From JAXLQL01 sp046331625 (lineage in GTDB: Bacteria; Acidobacteriota; Terriglobia; Bryobacterales; Bryobacteraceae), in the NCBI GenBank assembly GCA_046331625.1, contig JAXLQL010000021.1, forward strand, positions 62,001-126,000: a stretch of 64,000 nt of DNA. Reading direction: 5' to 3'. Under the pieces are notes generated by a model. That model saw nothing but the letters and a program-made list of their open reading frames with translations. It searched no databases and was not told where the DNA came from. The number at the start of each line of letters is the position of its first letter. Positions within the stretch are counted from its first letter, which is position 1. This document shows positions 15,118 to 23,973 of the stretch, piece by piece. Both the position numbers and the translations under genes were made by a program.

Positions 15118-17514
15118 TCACTCGCGCCCGCGACAACGCTTGGCCGCCAATGCCCGCGCATCGCGGAGATCGTCCTGCTCCTGCTTGCCCGGCGGCTTCC
15201 GCTTCGCCGAAGCAGCCAGTATCCGCTCCACCGATTCGATCAACCCGCACCCTTCCAAAACGCCGTTGCGGGCGAGAACCGCTTCGGCCAACGAGAACTC
15301 GGCCGTGGCCAACTCGGGACCGCGAGCCGGATCGGCCGCGTACAGCGAGCGCATCAGTGCCACAGCCTCGCGCGCTGCCTGCTCCGCACCGGCGAGTTCG
15401 CCCAGGTGCGTACGCTCCCACGAAATGCGCACCAGCACAGCCGCCACCGCTGCCCGCGCACGCGCATCCTTCGGATCGGCGTTCATCACCGCGCGCCGAA
15501 TGCCGAGCGATTCCAATCGCAGGTCGAGCGATGCGCGATGATCGCCCCGATGATGCGCCAACATGCCGAGATCGTTGAGATCGAACGAAAGATCCATCTG
15601 CGAACTCGCGTCTCCGGGGTTCCGCTCCACCAGCGCCCGGTCGAGATCGCGAGCCTCCGCGTACCGGGCGAGCGCTTCCTCCGGCTTCTCGAGCACAAAC
15701 AAAACCGCCCCCATACGTTTCAGGACAAGAGCCGTGTTCCGATCGCCTTCGGCGGCCGGCTGCTCTCCTCGCGCTTTGCGATATCCGGCGAGCGCGATCT
15801 CCATCTCAGCCAGCGCTTCCGGATATTTCCCACCATCGAGCAGTGTGCGCGCCAGCACGAAGTGCCCCTGCGCCTGATCCGATGGCGGCGCCTTCGCCAC
15901 CAGATCGAGCGCGCGCCGCGAAAGTGCCTCCCGGTCCGCGTAGAGTACCGTCACCGAAGATAGTTGGCCGTAGCATCGAAACAACCCGCGCCGGTATTCG
16001 CCATTGCCAGGATGCGCGCGCAACAGCGCCTCATAAAGCCCCGCGGCTCTCTGGTAACTCACCCGCGCATTCGCCGGCTGCCCCAGCGATGCCGCACCCG
16101 GAGCTCCCTGCACATCGCCGATCCGCAAATAGGCCGACGCGAGATCGCGCTGCACGTTTTCATCCCCCCCCGCCTCGCGAGAAACACGATCGAGATATTC
16201 GAGCGCACGTTTCACCACCACCTCGCGAGCCCCCGTGGCGCCCGGCAACCCGGCGATCGCGTCATGCACCTCGAACAGCATCGTGTCGGCCATCAGCCGA
16301 ACATCGTTGAACGCCCGTTGCGCCCGTCGAGCCTGCCACAGCGTGGCCACGCCACCCGCAACCACCGCAACCGCCAGCGCAGCCCCCAAGGCGACCGGCA
16401 TCGTATGCCGCCGAACGAACTTCACTGCCCGCGTGGCGTACGAGACGGGCCGCGCTTCGATCGGCATACCGGCGCGATAGCGGCCGATATCCGCAGCCAA
16501 CTGCTCCACCGACAAGTAGCGCCGCGCCGGATCCTTTTCGAGCGCATGGAGCACGATCGTGTCGAGATCGCCGCGCAGTTCCCGGCCATGCCCAGGGGCC
16601 ACTAAGCTCGGCGGCGGAGGTTCGAACTCGCAGATCGCAGCAGCGGCTGCGGCCGGCGAAGCCGTTTCCACTTCATAGGGACGCCGCCCAGCCAGTAACT
16701 CATAAAGAATGACTCCGAGCGAATATACGTCGGTCGAAACGCCGAGCGCCTCCCCCCGCACCTGCTCCGGACTCGCATACAGCGGCGTCATCCAAGCCGC
16801 ACTGCGCGACGCAGCCTCAGGCCCCGCCGCATCCACCAACCGCGCCAAACCAAAATCCAACAGTTTGGGAACGCCGCCGCCCGTCACCAGAATGTTCGAA
16901 GGCTTCAGGTCGCGATGCACCACCAGCCGCTGATGCGCGTAAATCACGGCTTGGCAAATTTGTTCGAACAGCGCGAGCCGCTCGCCGATCCCGAGCCGTT
17001 GCGCGCGGCAATATTCGCCGAGCGGAACCCCGTCGACCAACTCCATCACAAGATACGGGCGGCCATCCGCCGTCGACCCGCCATCGAGCAACCGCGTGAT
17101 CCCCGGATGATCGAGCCGCGCCAGGATCCGCCGCTCGCGCTCGAACTGCGCCGCGAAGCTCGCGTTGCCAGGCTCCGATTGCACAAGCTTGATCGCGACC
17201 TCTTTATCGAAAGCGCCGTCGTCGCGCTGCGCGCGAAACACCATCCCCATGCCGCCGCGGCCGATCAGTCCGCCGATGCGATAAGGGCCCAGCCGAGCCG
17301 GAGTCTCTTCGAGCGCGGACTCGGCCAGCGCCGCCGCCACCGGCGCCAAAGCCGCTTCGTCCTGCGCCGAGAACCCGAGCAGCGACTCCACTTCGGCGCG
17401 CAAAGCCGCATCGCCCCGGCACGCTTCATCGAGAAACTCCGCGCGTTCGGCGTGCGCGAGTTCCGAGGCGCGATGAAACACCTCTTTGACGCGCGGCCAG
17501 TTCGACCCGGTCAT
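15118..17514 (-). CDS. Membrane-anchored serine/threonine kinase with TPR-like sensor
   Basis: A 798-residue Hanks-type kinase. Residues 1-70 are a helical lead seen in kinases linked to ECF sigma genes; the kinase domain (about 75-345) has the Gly-rich loop GRGGMGMVF, Lys109, HRDLKPSN (200-207) and DFG (220-222), so it should be active. A membrane segment lies near 385-408, followed by about 380 residues of helical repeats resembling TPRs (DLASAYLRIGDVQG, DMSFDLNDLGMLAHHRGDHRA). The ATG at 17514 overlaps the sigma factor stop by ATGA, so both are made together; the frame open to 17568 lies inside the sigma gene. Confidence 0.92.
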   Translation of the reverse strand: MTGSNWPRVKEVFHRASELAHAERAEFLDEACRGDAALRAEVESLLGFSAQDEAALAPVAAALAESALEETPARLGPYRIGGLIGRGGMGMVFRAQRDDGAFDKEVAIKLVQSEPGNASFAAQFERERRILARLDHPGITRLLDGGSTADGRPYLVMELVDGVPLGEYCRAQRLGIGERLALFEQICQAVIYAHQRLVVHRDLKPSNILVTGGGVPKLLDFGLARLVDAAGPEAASRSAAWMTPLYASPEQVRGEALGVSTDVYSLGVILYELLAGRRPYEVETASPAAAAAAICEFEPPPPSLVAPGHGRELRGDLDTIVLHALEKDPARRYLSVEQLAADIGRYRAGMPIEARPVSYATRAVKFVRRHTMPVALGAALAVAVVAGGVATLWQARRAQRAFNDVRLMADTMLFEVHDAIAGLPGATGAREVVVKRALEYLDRVSREAGGDENVQRDLASAYLRIGDVQGAPGAASLGQPANARVSYQRAAGLYEALLRAHPGNGEYRRGLFRCYGQLSSVTVLYADREALSRRALDLVAKAPPSDQAQGHFVLARTLLDGGKYPEALAEMEIALAGYRKARGEQPAAEGDRNTALVLKRMGAVLFVLEKPEEALARYAEARDLDRALVERNPGDASSQMDLSFDLNDLGMLAHHRGDHRASLDLRLESLGIRRAVMNADPKDARARAAVAAVLVRISWERTHLGELAGAEQAAREAVALMRSLYAADPARGPELATAEFSLAEAVLARNGVLEGCGLIESVERILAASAKRKPPGKQEQDDLRDARALAAKRCRGRE

Positions 17515-18083
17515 CCGCGGGCAGGCCCGCTCAATTCGCGGAGCAGCCACGCGCGCGCCATGGTCCACTCACGCTTCGCGGTGGCCGGCGAAATCGAGAG
17601 CGCCTCGGCGGTTTCTTCGATCGTAAGTCCGCCGAGATAGCGCAGCTCGACGACGCGAGCCTGTTGCGGATCGAGCGCGGCCAGCCGGCCCAGCGCTTGG
17701 TCGAGGGCGAGCAGATCGACGCCGGGCGAGCCCCCGCCCACCGCCTCCGGATCGAGCGTCACCTGCAACGCGCCGCCGCCCCGCTTGAGAGCTCCCCGCC
17801 GCTCGGCATGCTCGGCCAGCACGCGCCGCATCATCGTCGCCGCCATCGCCATCAGGTGCGCGCGATTGGCCCAGTCGATCTGGCCCTGCCCGGTGAGCCG
17901 CATGTAGGCCTCGTGTACCAGCGCGGTCGGCTGGAGCGTGTGCCCGGCCCGCTCGCGCGCCAGTGAGCTGCGGGCGAGCTTGCGGAGTTCACCGTAGACG
18001 AGCGGCAACAGCGCATCGAGCGCGGACTTGTCTCCTCTGCGCGCCGCGGAAATCTGCCGTGTGATGTCTGATGCGGGCGACAT
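17511..18083 (-). CDS. ECF-type sigma factor (acidobacterial/planctomycete SigSS-like group)
   Basis: A 190-residue sigma-70-family regulator. Region 2 starts near ITRQISAARRGDKSALDALLPLVYGELRKLAR; region 4 is QQARVVELRYLGGLTIEETAEALSISPATAKREWTMARAWL (about 137-180), a clear helix-turn-helix. This group (PF07638-like) is usually encoded beside serine/threonine kinases, as here, and activity is thought to depend on the kinase rather than an anti-sigma factor. No anti-sigma gene is present. ATGA coupling with the kinase gene supports a functional pair. Confidence 0.92.
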   Translation of the reverse strand: MSPASDITRQISAARRGDKSALDALLPLVYGELRKLARSSLARERAGHTLQPTALVHEAYMRLTGQGQIDWANRAHLMAMAATMMRRVLAEHAERRGALKRGGGALQVTLDPEAVGGGSPGVDLLALDQALGRLAALDPQQARVVELRYLGGLTIEETAEALSISPATAKREWTMARAWLLRELSGPARG

Positions 18084-18183
18084 GTGGCTCCGGACGCCCC
18101 TATTTTAGCCTGCGCCAAGCCGCACACGCCTCACCCGCTGCATCTTACTAATACTGCTTACTGTTTTGGCGCTGGCGCTCCGT

Positions 18184-18223
18184 GTAGGGCGGGCTTTAGC
18201 CAGCGCGGGACTTCAGTCCCGCC
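18184..18223. repeat. REP-like dispersed palindromic repeat, copy 2
   Basis: A 40-base unit closely similar to that at 12347-12386: GTAGGGCGGGC, a short variable part, then the palindrome GCGGGACTTCAGTCCCGC (18205-18222). It lies in the divergent gap between the sigma factor gene and the HD/Hsp90 gene, outside any coding region. Confidence 0.78.
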
Positions 18224-18263
18224 GCCCAACCCACCCCTGTTGTATCTTAAGTAACTACACCCA

Positions 18264-21200
18264 ATGTCCAAGGTCAATCTCGACCTCCAATCGCCGGACC
18301 AGTCCACCCTTTGGCAAAGGCTGGACGAGGAGCTCAAACCCAAAGTCCGCCAGACCGCTGAGTCCGCCGCCGCTCTCCTCGGAGACATAGCGCGGAACAT
18401 GCCGCTCTACACCTTCCACAACCAGCGCCACATCCTCAATATCCTCGGCTGGATGGACTGGCTCCTCGCCGACGTCACCCCGCAGCTCGCGCCCCTCGAA
18501 GCCGCTCTCTGTATCCTCGCCGCCTACACCCACGACCTCGGCATGGCCCTCCCCGCGGCCGAAAACACCCGCCTCCGCAACGGCGAGGACCCCGAATTCC
18601 AGCGCTTCCGCGACCGCTTCCCCGAGCACAACCGCCACATCGAGCGCCTCCGCAAAGAAGGCCACCACCCGAGCGCGCAGCTCATCGAGGACCACCTCGT
18701 CACGGACTACCTCCGCACCACCCACGCCGACACGCGCGCCGCGCGCCTCCACGCTCATCTCAACGACTTCCCGCCCGACTCGTTCCAATACGGCCCCATC
18801 CACTTCCGCCGCGAACTCGAACTCATCGCCATCAGCCACAACCAACCCGTCGCCTGGCTCCGCCACGAACTCGGTCCGCGACTCGCTACCCCGCGCGCCA
18901 ACTTCGCCTTCCCCGGTCTCGTCTTGCGTCTGGCGGACATCATGGACTTCGACGCCAGCCGAACTCCGGATATTCTGTTCCACCACCTCGGCCTCGGCGA
19001 TAACACCAACCCGGTCAGCGAGCGCGAATGGCGCAAGCACATGGCCATTACCGACGTGGAGGCCGAGCCCGCCAAGGTCACCTACCACGCATGGAATTGC
19101 CCAGACCCCGTAACCGAAAAGTGCATCCGCCAGTTCGTCGACTGGATCCAGGATGAGGTCACCGCCGTCCGCGGCGAACTCCCGCAAATCACCGCCCGCG
19201 CCGGACTCGACAAACTTCGCCTCCCTGAAGTCGAGCACAAGATCACGCCGAAGCCCGGCGCATATGTCTACCATGACTGGTCCTTCCACCTCGACCACGA
19301 AGAAATCATCAATCTCCTCATGGGCGAGTCCCTCTACGGCGACCCCAGCCTCTGCATCCGCGAGCTGCTCCAGAACGCGCTCGACGCCGTCGAACTCGCC
19401 GACATGCGCCTGCAACTCGAGCAGAAGCGCGCCGGAGTCGAGACGACGCCGGGCAAGTTCCGCGATCATCTCGGCGTCGAGCACGAATTCGCTGTCAATC
19501 TCACGTGGGGACACGACGACGCGAAAGGCTGGTGGATCCAGGTCTCCGACAACGGAGTCGGCATGACCGAGGACGCCGTCAAGCGTTACTTCACGCGATT
19601 GGGCAAGAGTTTCTACCGGAGTCCCGAGTTCAAGGCTGAGCAAGAGGAGATGCGCCGCCACGGACTGCTCTGTACCCCGATCTCGACTTTCGGAATCGGT
19701 GTGCTTTCGTGCTTCATGATCGCGGATCAGATCGAGGTCCGTACAAACGCGGGGGACGGGAAGGCTCTCGATTTCCACGTCTCCGGCCCCGGCAGTCTGT
19801 TCTGGGCCAACGCGGGTTCTCGAAAAGCGCAGGGGACCGACGTCAAGCTCTGGCTTAAACCCGGGCTTAGCCTCGGCCACAACTGGAACTGGTGTGTGCG
19901 CCAACTGCAAGGGCATTTCGGATACAGGAATCTGGAGCTTGATTTCTTTACATGGTTCTCGGACAAGCCAAGTCATGCGCTTGATCCTTTCGAAGCTGCC
20001 GCAAGGCATCTTGTGTGGCCGAAGTATCCCGTTCGTGTTTCGACAGGGGCTGATGTGATATGCATTGACAAGCAATTTCATCTACACACTCTTGCTCCTT
20101 TAGATTCTCGAAAAATTCAGTCGGTGTTGAGTCGAGTGCGGCTGATTCAGAAAGTGCCGCAGGAATGGGGCACCCGGGATTGGACCGACGCCCAGACCGG
20201 TAGCCGAGTGTTGATCTGGATCCCAAACTCCCAGAATCGGTCGACTGCAATGGACTCCAATGACCAAGGTGAGAGCCGTGACGGCTTTCCTTTCTGGGCG
20301 ATTCTGAATCTGATCGACTATCAGTTGAAACGCCAGCCGACTAGGCAAGAACGGCAGGAGCTAACCCTGGCTCATTCGATGTATGTTGAGGAGGCGGAGC
20401 CTCTCCGAGTTGGTCTCGGCATGTGTGCGGCTCCAGGCTGCCGATTGTGGATTGACTTTCGGGGCGCTGCAGCACCTCGGCTAAGCTCGGACCGGCGAAG
20501 AACGCTGCTGCGAAGCGCGGAATCGGACTGGCGCGCCGCAGCGTTGTCCGTCTGGGACCGATTTACCGAACATCTCTGCATGGAAGTGTGCCACAACTCC
20601 GTTGAACTTGAAACGATCCTTCTGTTTCCAATGCAGCCAGTCGCTCGCCGCCAGTTGAGTCAAGTGGCCTGTCCAGTGGGAACCTTCGAGCTCAGTCGCA
20701 ATATCTATCTCTACTTCGAAGGATTATCTCACGAGCTTAGCCATGACCACGATCGCGCCCGCGTTAGCTTGGATCCAAGCCCTCCTGGCCAAGGCTTGTC
20801 TGAGCGCAAACGACAGAGATCTCTCAAGGATCTGATTCGGGATTCGATGCTTCTGCACATTCTAGAGCTGGGCAAGCTTGAGATTAGCCGCCAGCACGAA
20901 AGTCGATCAAGTGAAACTATCGAACTTGATCCGACACGCCCCCTGGATTTTTCCCTCGCACTCGTACTCGGTCTAGAAATCGGAATAGATCTAGAGACCT
21001 TCGCGATGGACCTGTGCATCGCGTGGCACAAATGCCGAACTGACGCCCTGGCCGCGAGCCACGTAGTTCAAGAGGGATTCCGCCCGTGCCTGGAAGAGAG
21101 CTGGCCACCCTTGGGAATGTACGGCCGAACCGGCTACTTTGGCGAGGGTTCGCTCGCTGCTCCGGCCGCCTGCCATTTCGGCCCGAGGGCTGAGAGTCGC

Positions 21201-21653
21201 CTCGACGCGCTAGGGTTTGATCTGTGCTTCCCGCTAACAGCGATTCCGCTGGCCAAGCTTCGCCGGGACGCGCCGGGATTTGTTACCGATCGCAAATTGC
21301 GACTGCTAGGGACCGCTCCCTTCTTGTTTCCTTCAAACCACGGAACCTGGCAAGCGAATGCTGAGCACTTTTGCCACGAGCTCGACCTCGACTCCCTCTA
21401 TGCCTTCCTCCCCGCCTACGACCTCTGGTGGAAACCCTTCGCCGAATGGACCCCCGAAGACGAACGCCACCCCGACAACGTCTCCCTCTTCTGGAACATC
21501 ACCACCGGTGACGTCCTCGCCTACCCCGGACTCCTGCACCGCGACCAAATGAAACCCGAAACAGAAGGCGTCATCCCCTTCGACCAATACGCCGAGGACT
21601 ACGTCAAGAGCAAATCCGATCCACAGCAGTCAAAAGCCCAAGCCGCATTCTGA
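18264..21653 (+). CDS. HD-domain plus Hsp90-type (GHKL) ATPase protein, candidate conflict-system component
   Basis: A 1129-residue multidomain protein. Residues about 40-330 hold an HD-type metal-dependent phosphohydrolase-like domain (H52, H56, then YTHDLGM with HD 90-91, and ADIMDFDASR near 227-236). Residues about 345-550 form a GHKL ATPase: N box RELLQNALD (366-374), G1 DNGVGM (429-434), G2 STFGIGVLSCF (474-484), as in Hsp90/MutL. The remaining 550 residues match nothing I recognise. This HD plus Hsp90 layout is known from predicted nucleotide-dependent biological conflict systems (Aravind and coworkers); a defence role is inferred. No Shine-Dalgarno precedes the ATG. Base use changes sharply near 19.9 and 21.35 kb, the middle being less GC-rich. 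Confidence 0.82.
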   Translation: MSKVNLDLQSPDQSTLWQRLDEELKPKVRQTAESAAALLGDIARNMPLYTFHNQRHILNILGWMDWLLADVTPQLAPLEAALCILAAYTHDLGMALPAAENTRLRNGEDPEFQRFRDRFPEHNRHIERLRKEGHHPSAQLIEDHLVTDYLRTTHADTRAARLHAHLNDFPPDSFQYGPIHFRRELELIAISHNQPVAWLRHELGPRLATPRANFAFPGLVLRLADIMDFDASRTPDILFHHLGLGDNTNPVSEREWRKHMAITDVEAEPAKVTYHAWNCPDPVTEKCIRQFVDWIQDEVTAVRGELPQITARAGLDKLRLPEVEHKITPKPGAYVYHDWSFHLDHEEIINLLMGESLYGDPSLCIRELLQNALDAVELADMRLQLEQKRAGVETTPGKFRDHLGVEHEFAVNLTWGHDDAKGWWIQVSDNGVGMTEDAVKRYFTRLGKSFYRSPEFKAEQEEMRRHGLLCTPISTFGIGVLSCFMIADQIEVRTNAGDGKALDFHVSGPGSLFWANAGSRKAQGTDVKLWLKPGLSLGHNWNWCVRQLQGHFGYRNLELDFFTWFSDKPSHALDPFEAAARHLVWPKYPVRVSTGADVICIDKQFHLHTLAPLDSRKIQSVLSRVRLIQKVPQEWGTRDWTDAQTGSRVLIWIPNSQNRSTAMDSNDQGESRDGFPFWAILNLIDYQLKRQPTRQERQELTLAHSMYVEEAEPLRVGLGMCAAPGCRLWIDFRGAAAPRLSSDRRRTLLRSAESDWRAAALSVWDRFTEHLCMEVCHNSVELETILLFPMQPVARRQLSQVACPVGTFELSRNIYLYFEGLSHELSHDHDRARVSLDPSPPGQGLSERKRQRSLKDLIRDSMLLHILELGKLEISRQHESRSSETIELDPTRPLDFSLALVLGLEIGIDLETFAMDLCIAWHKCRTDALAASHVVQEGFRPCLEESWPPLGMYGRTGYFGEGSLAAPAACHFGPRAESRLDALGFDLCFPLTAIPLAKLRRDAPGFVTDRKLRLLGTAPFLFPSNHGTWQANAEHFCHELDLDSLYAFLPAYDLWWKPFAEWTPEDERHPDNVSLFWNITTGDVLAYPGLLHRDQMKPETEGVIPFDQYAEDYVKSKSDPQQSKAQAAF

Positions 21654-21746
21654 CGACCGCAACTCGGTTCACAGAACACGCCGATCGACGAAAAAAGACA
21701 GAGAAAAACCCGGCAGCGCCCGCACTAACTTGACAGGAGGTGCCAA

Positions 21747-21932
21747 ATGGAAGCTCTCGAAGACACCGCGCGAATATGTGCTGGCCTGCACGAAGACGGC
21801 TGGAGGCTCGTTCTCGGAAAGCTGGACGAGCCCACGATTGCTGCGATCCGTGAGGCCGTGGCAGCCATGTTCGACGAATGTGCACGTACGATGCGGCGGC
21901 CGCTAGCGACCGCAGCCGCAGCGGGTGACTGA
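21747..21932 (+). CDS. Small hypothetical protein (61 aa)
   Basis: A short acidic helical protein (MEALEDTARICAGLHEDGWR, later AIREAVAAMFDECARTMRR) with a very strong ribosome-binding site, ACAGGAGGTG, 5 bases before the ATG. It overlaps the DUF4236 gene by TGATG, so the two are coupled. It follows the HD/Hsp90 gene by about 95 bases on the same strand. Family not recognised; the strong initiation signal and overlap argue that it is real. Confidence 0.6.
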   Translation: MEALEDTARICAGLHEDGWRLVLGKLDEPTIAAIREAVAAMFDECARTMRRPLATAAAAGD

Positions 21933-22216
21933 TGGGTTGGCGCTACCGGCGTAGCCGCAAGATAGGACCAGTCCGCCTGAACTTCGGCAAGACTGGATTG
22001 ACGAGCGTTTCTGCCGGAACTCGAATCGCACGCGTTACGTTCAGCAAACGCGGCGCCTATCGCACGATTACTATCCCGCGAACAGGCCTCTCACATGTTC
22101 GAAAACTCACGCCTGAGGAGGAGGCGGATGCAGTCGGCGCTTTGGCGGCTCTGCCTCTGCTGGCCGGAGCTGGAGCGATTCTCCTGCTCATCCTCGTCAT
22201 CACCCATCTGATGTAG
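21932..22216 (+). CDS. DUF4236-family small membrane protein
   Basis: A 94-residue protein beginning MGWRYRRSRKIGPVRLNFGK, the hallmark of DUF4236 (a short beta-rich domain of unknown function: GWRFRKSIKIGPFRINLSKSG in typical members). Residues about 70-92 form a hydrophobic segment (LPLLAGAGAILLLILVITHL), making it a C-terminally anchored membrane protein. Coupled to the preceding 61-residue gene by TGATG. Confidence 0.75.
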   Translation: MGWRYRRSRKIGPVRLNFGKTGLTSVSAGTRIARVTFSKRGAYRTITIPRTGLSHVRKLTPEEEADAVGALAALPLLAGAGAILLLILVITHLM

Positions 22217-22234
22217 CCTTGAAGAGAGGAGCAA

Positions 22235-22336
22235 ATGGCCGTTCCCAAGATCCGCGCAAAGACGACTGCGCCGTCTGAACGCACATCCACGGGAACACGG
22301 CCCGGGGTTCCGAAACGCTCTGCAATCCAACATTGA
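22235..22336 (+). CDS. Very small basic peptide (33 aa)
   Basis: A 33-codon frame encoding a basic, Ser/Thr/Pro-rich peptide (AVPKIRAKTTAPSERTSTG, ending KRSAIQH) preceded by an excellent ribosome-binding site (GAGAGGAG) 5 bases upstream. It fills the gap between DUF4236 and DUF433 genes, all on one strand. It has no recognised family. The initiation signal is the main evidence. Confidence 0.4.
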   Translation: MAVPKIRAKTTAPSERTSTGTRPGVPKRSAIQH

Positions 22337-22345
22337 GGCCTCGTC

Positions 22346-22699
22346 ATGACCACAGTTACGATCGACCTTCCCGACCATCAGGCGGCCGCCCTCACTGCCC
22401 ATGCGGCCACCCAGGGGCTCACGCTCGAAGCTTGGTTCAAGAAGATCGCCACGAATCCTCCGGCGCCGATCGACTGGTCCCAGTGTCCCGCCGTCGAGAG
22501 CATCCCTGGCAAGGTCAGCGGAGCCTGGGTCCTGAAAGGAACACGCATGCCAGTCGCGACCATCTTCGAGAACCTCGAAGCTGGCGCAAACATCGATGAC
22601 ATTATCGAGTGGTTCGCCGGTCTCGATCGCAACCAAGTCGAAGAGGTCATCGAGTTCGCCGCGCGCAGCCTCGACAAGCCACCGGCCTTCGCCCCCTGA
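22346..22699 (+). CDS. DUF433-family antitoxin
   Basis: A 117-residue protein. Residues 1-40 resemble a short ribbon-helix-helix-like N-terminus (VTIDLPDHQAAALTAHAATQ); residues about 55-105 are the DUF433 domain (GKVSGAWVLKGTRMPVATIF, then NIDDIIEWFAGLDRNQVEEVIEFA), a helix-turn-helix fold. DUF433 genes usually precede DUF5615 genes and are predicted antitoxins. Here the stop overlaps the start of the DUF5615 frame by TGATG. The protein is intact, unlike its partner. Confidence 0.82.
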   Translation: MTTVTIDLPDHQAAALTAHAATQGLTLEAWFKKIATNPPAPIDWSQCPAVESIPGKVSGAWVLKGTRMPVATIFENLEAGANIDDIIEWFAGLDRNQVEEVIEFAARSLDKPPAFAP

Positions 22700-23029
22700 T
22701 GCGCATCTTGTTTTGACCAGGGAACGCCGGTTCCAATACGCCGCTACCTGGTTGGGCATGTAGTCACGTTGTCCAAAGACCTCGGATGGGATCAAATTCA
22801 GAACGGCCGCCTGCTCCGGCTGGCGGAAGAGCGGGGCTTCGAAGTCCTGCTGACCACAGACAAGAATCTCTGTCATCAGCAGAATCTGGCGGGAAGAATG
22901 GTCGCCATCGTGGTCCTTGGCCGCTCTCGGTGGCCCGCAGTCAAGCCCCACGTCCAACTTGTAATCAACGCAGTCAATTCTGCCGCGCCCGGCAGCTACG
23001 TCGAAGTCGCGATCCCCGCCGGCTCGTGA
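22699..23029 (+). pseudogene. DUF5615 PIN-like toxin with a frameshift
   Basis: The frame starts as MRILF at 22699, coupled to the DUF433 stop by TGATG, and hits TGA after five codons. If one T of the TTTT run (22711-22714) is removed, it continues as DQGTPVPIRRYLVGHVVTLS and joins the open frame ending at 23029, giving a full-length DUF5615 protein of about 109 residues with the expected Asp after MRILF and the second acidic motif LLTTDKNL. So a single extra base in a homopolymer disrupts an otherwise intact toxin. It could be inactivating mutation, a sequencing error or slippage. Confidence 0.75.
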
Positions 23030-23172
23030 CTGTGCCCGGCCCTCAGCCCCCCGCCGGCCGATCCCGTGTATTTGAAAAATCGTAAACCCAATCCCCTCAG
23101 CCACTTCCAGGAAACGATTTTGCGCGCAAAAACCCACCTCCCGCTACTCTCGCCAGTGGAGGCAGATCTCAC

Positions 23173-23667
23173 ATGAACATCGAATCCATGGACCCCGGCC
23201 CCGCAACCGGACCCCGCACCGAAGCCGGCAAAGCCCGCTCTTCCCAAAACGCCGTCAAGCACGGACTCACTTCGCGCGCCGTCGTGCTCGCCCATGAGGA
23301 CCCCGCCGCTTGGCTCGCCCACCTCCAGGACTACATCGATCGGTTCCAACCCGCCGACAACGTCGAAATGCAGTTGGTCGAGCAACTCGCCGCCACCCAA
23401 TGGCGCATGCGCCGCGCCTGGGCTCTCGAGACCGCCGCGATCGATCACGAAATGCTGAGTTCCGCCGAACCCGTCGAGTCCATTGACGACCCAACCCGAG
23501 CCGCCCTCGCCCATCGCAAGCTCACTGACACCTCACGCTCGCTCGCCGCGCTCGAACGCCACGAGGCTCGCCTCACTCGCGAGTTTCATCGCGTGCTCAC
23601 GGAGCTCCGCCAGCTTCAGTCCACCCGGATCCCTCCGCCGGCAGGGAACCCGCTCGAAAAAAGCTAA
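23173..23667 (+). CDS. Hypothetical protein with GPRTEAGKARSSQNAVKHGL motif
   Basis: A 164-residue protein whose N-terminus carries GPRTEAGKARSSQNAVKHGL (about 13-32), a motif I recall from an abundant protein group in acidobacterial genomes, often in many copies and of unknown function. The rest is helical and charged (DYIDRFQPADNVEMQLVEQL, then LAALERHEARLTREFHRVL). No membrane segment or catalytic motif is visible. A GGAGG lies 11-15 bases before the ATG. Such genes are often near mobile or accessory regions, which fits this location. Confidence 0.65.
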   Translation: MNIESMDPGPATGPRTEAGKARSSQNAVKHGLTSRAVVLAHEDPAAWLAHLQDYIDRFQPADNVEMQLVEQLAATQWRMRRAWALETAAIDHEMLSSAEPVESIDDPTRAALAHRKLTDTSRSLAALERHEARLTREFHRVLTELRQLQSTRIPPPAGNPLEKS

Positions 23668-23973
23668 TTTTCAAAACGAACTACCCCCCGAGTGAGGGCG
23701 GACATTGTAAGCGAAGCGGACCATAGGCTGCTCCAACGATGAGGCGAAAGTTGTCCAGTCGGGCCCCGCAGAAGGCGAAAGCCCGGCTCGAGCGGAATCA
23801 GCAGGCTGCCTCTCGCGGCGGAGCCCAACGAAGTGGTAGACCCGCTGCCCGTGACCGGCAACGCCAGCCGCTCCATCCCGCCGCCGCTGACACCCGATGA
23901 CAGAGATCGATCGGGATCGGGTTCAGCGGAACACCGTTCTCGGCCGCAGCGCCGGGAGGGTGGTCGCGGAACT
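23668..23973. other. Non-coding gap without a supported gene
   Basis: About 300 bases between convergent genes. Several short frames cross it, but none has a ribosome-binding site or a recognisable product. Its text (for example AAGCGAAGCGGACCATAGG) looks like a decayed or dispersed sequence, but I find no second copy in the window. Confidence 0.4.

Noticed and set aside
18255..20081. 608-codon open frame on the minus strand opposite the HD/Hsp90 gene
   Set aside because: It is the codon-phase shadow of a GC3-rich gene; the plus strand has clear HD and GHKL motifs in order, while the antisense product has only low-complexity Val/Glu/Gly-rich sequence.
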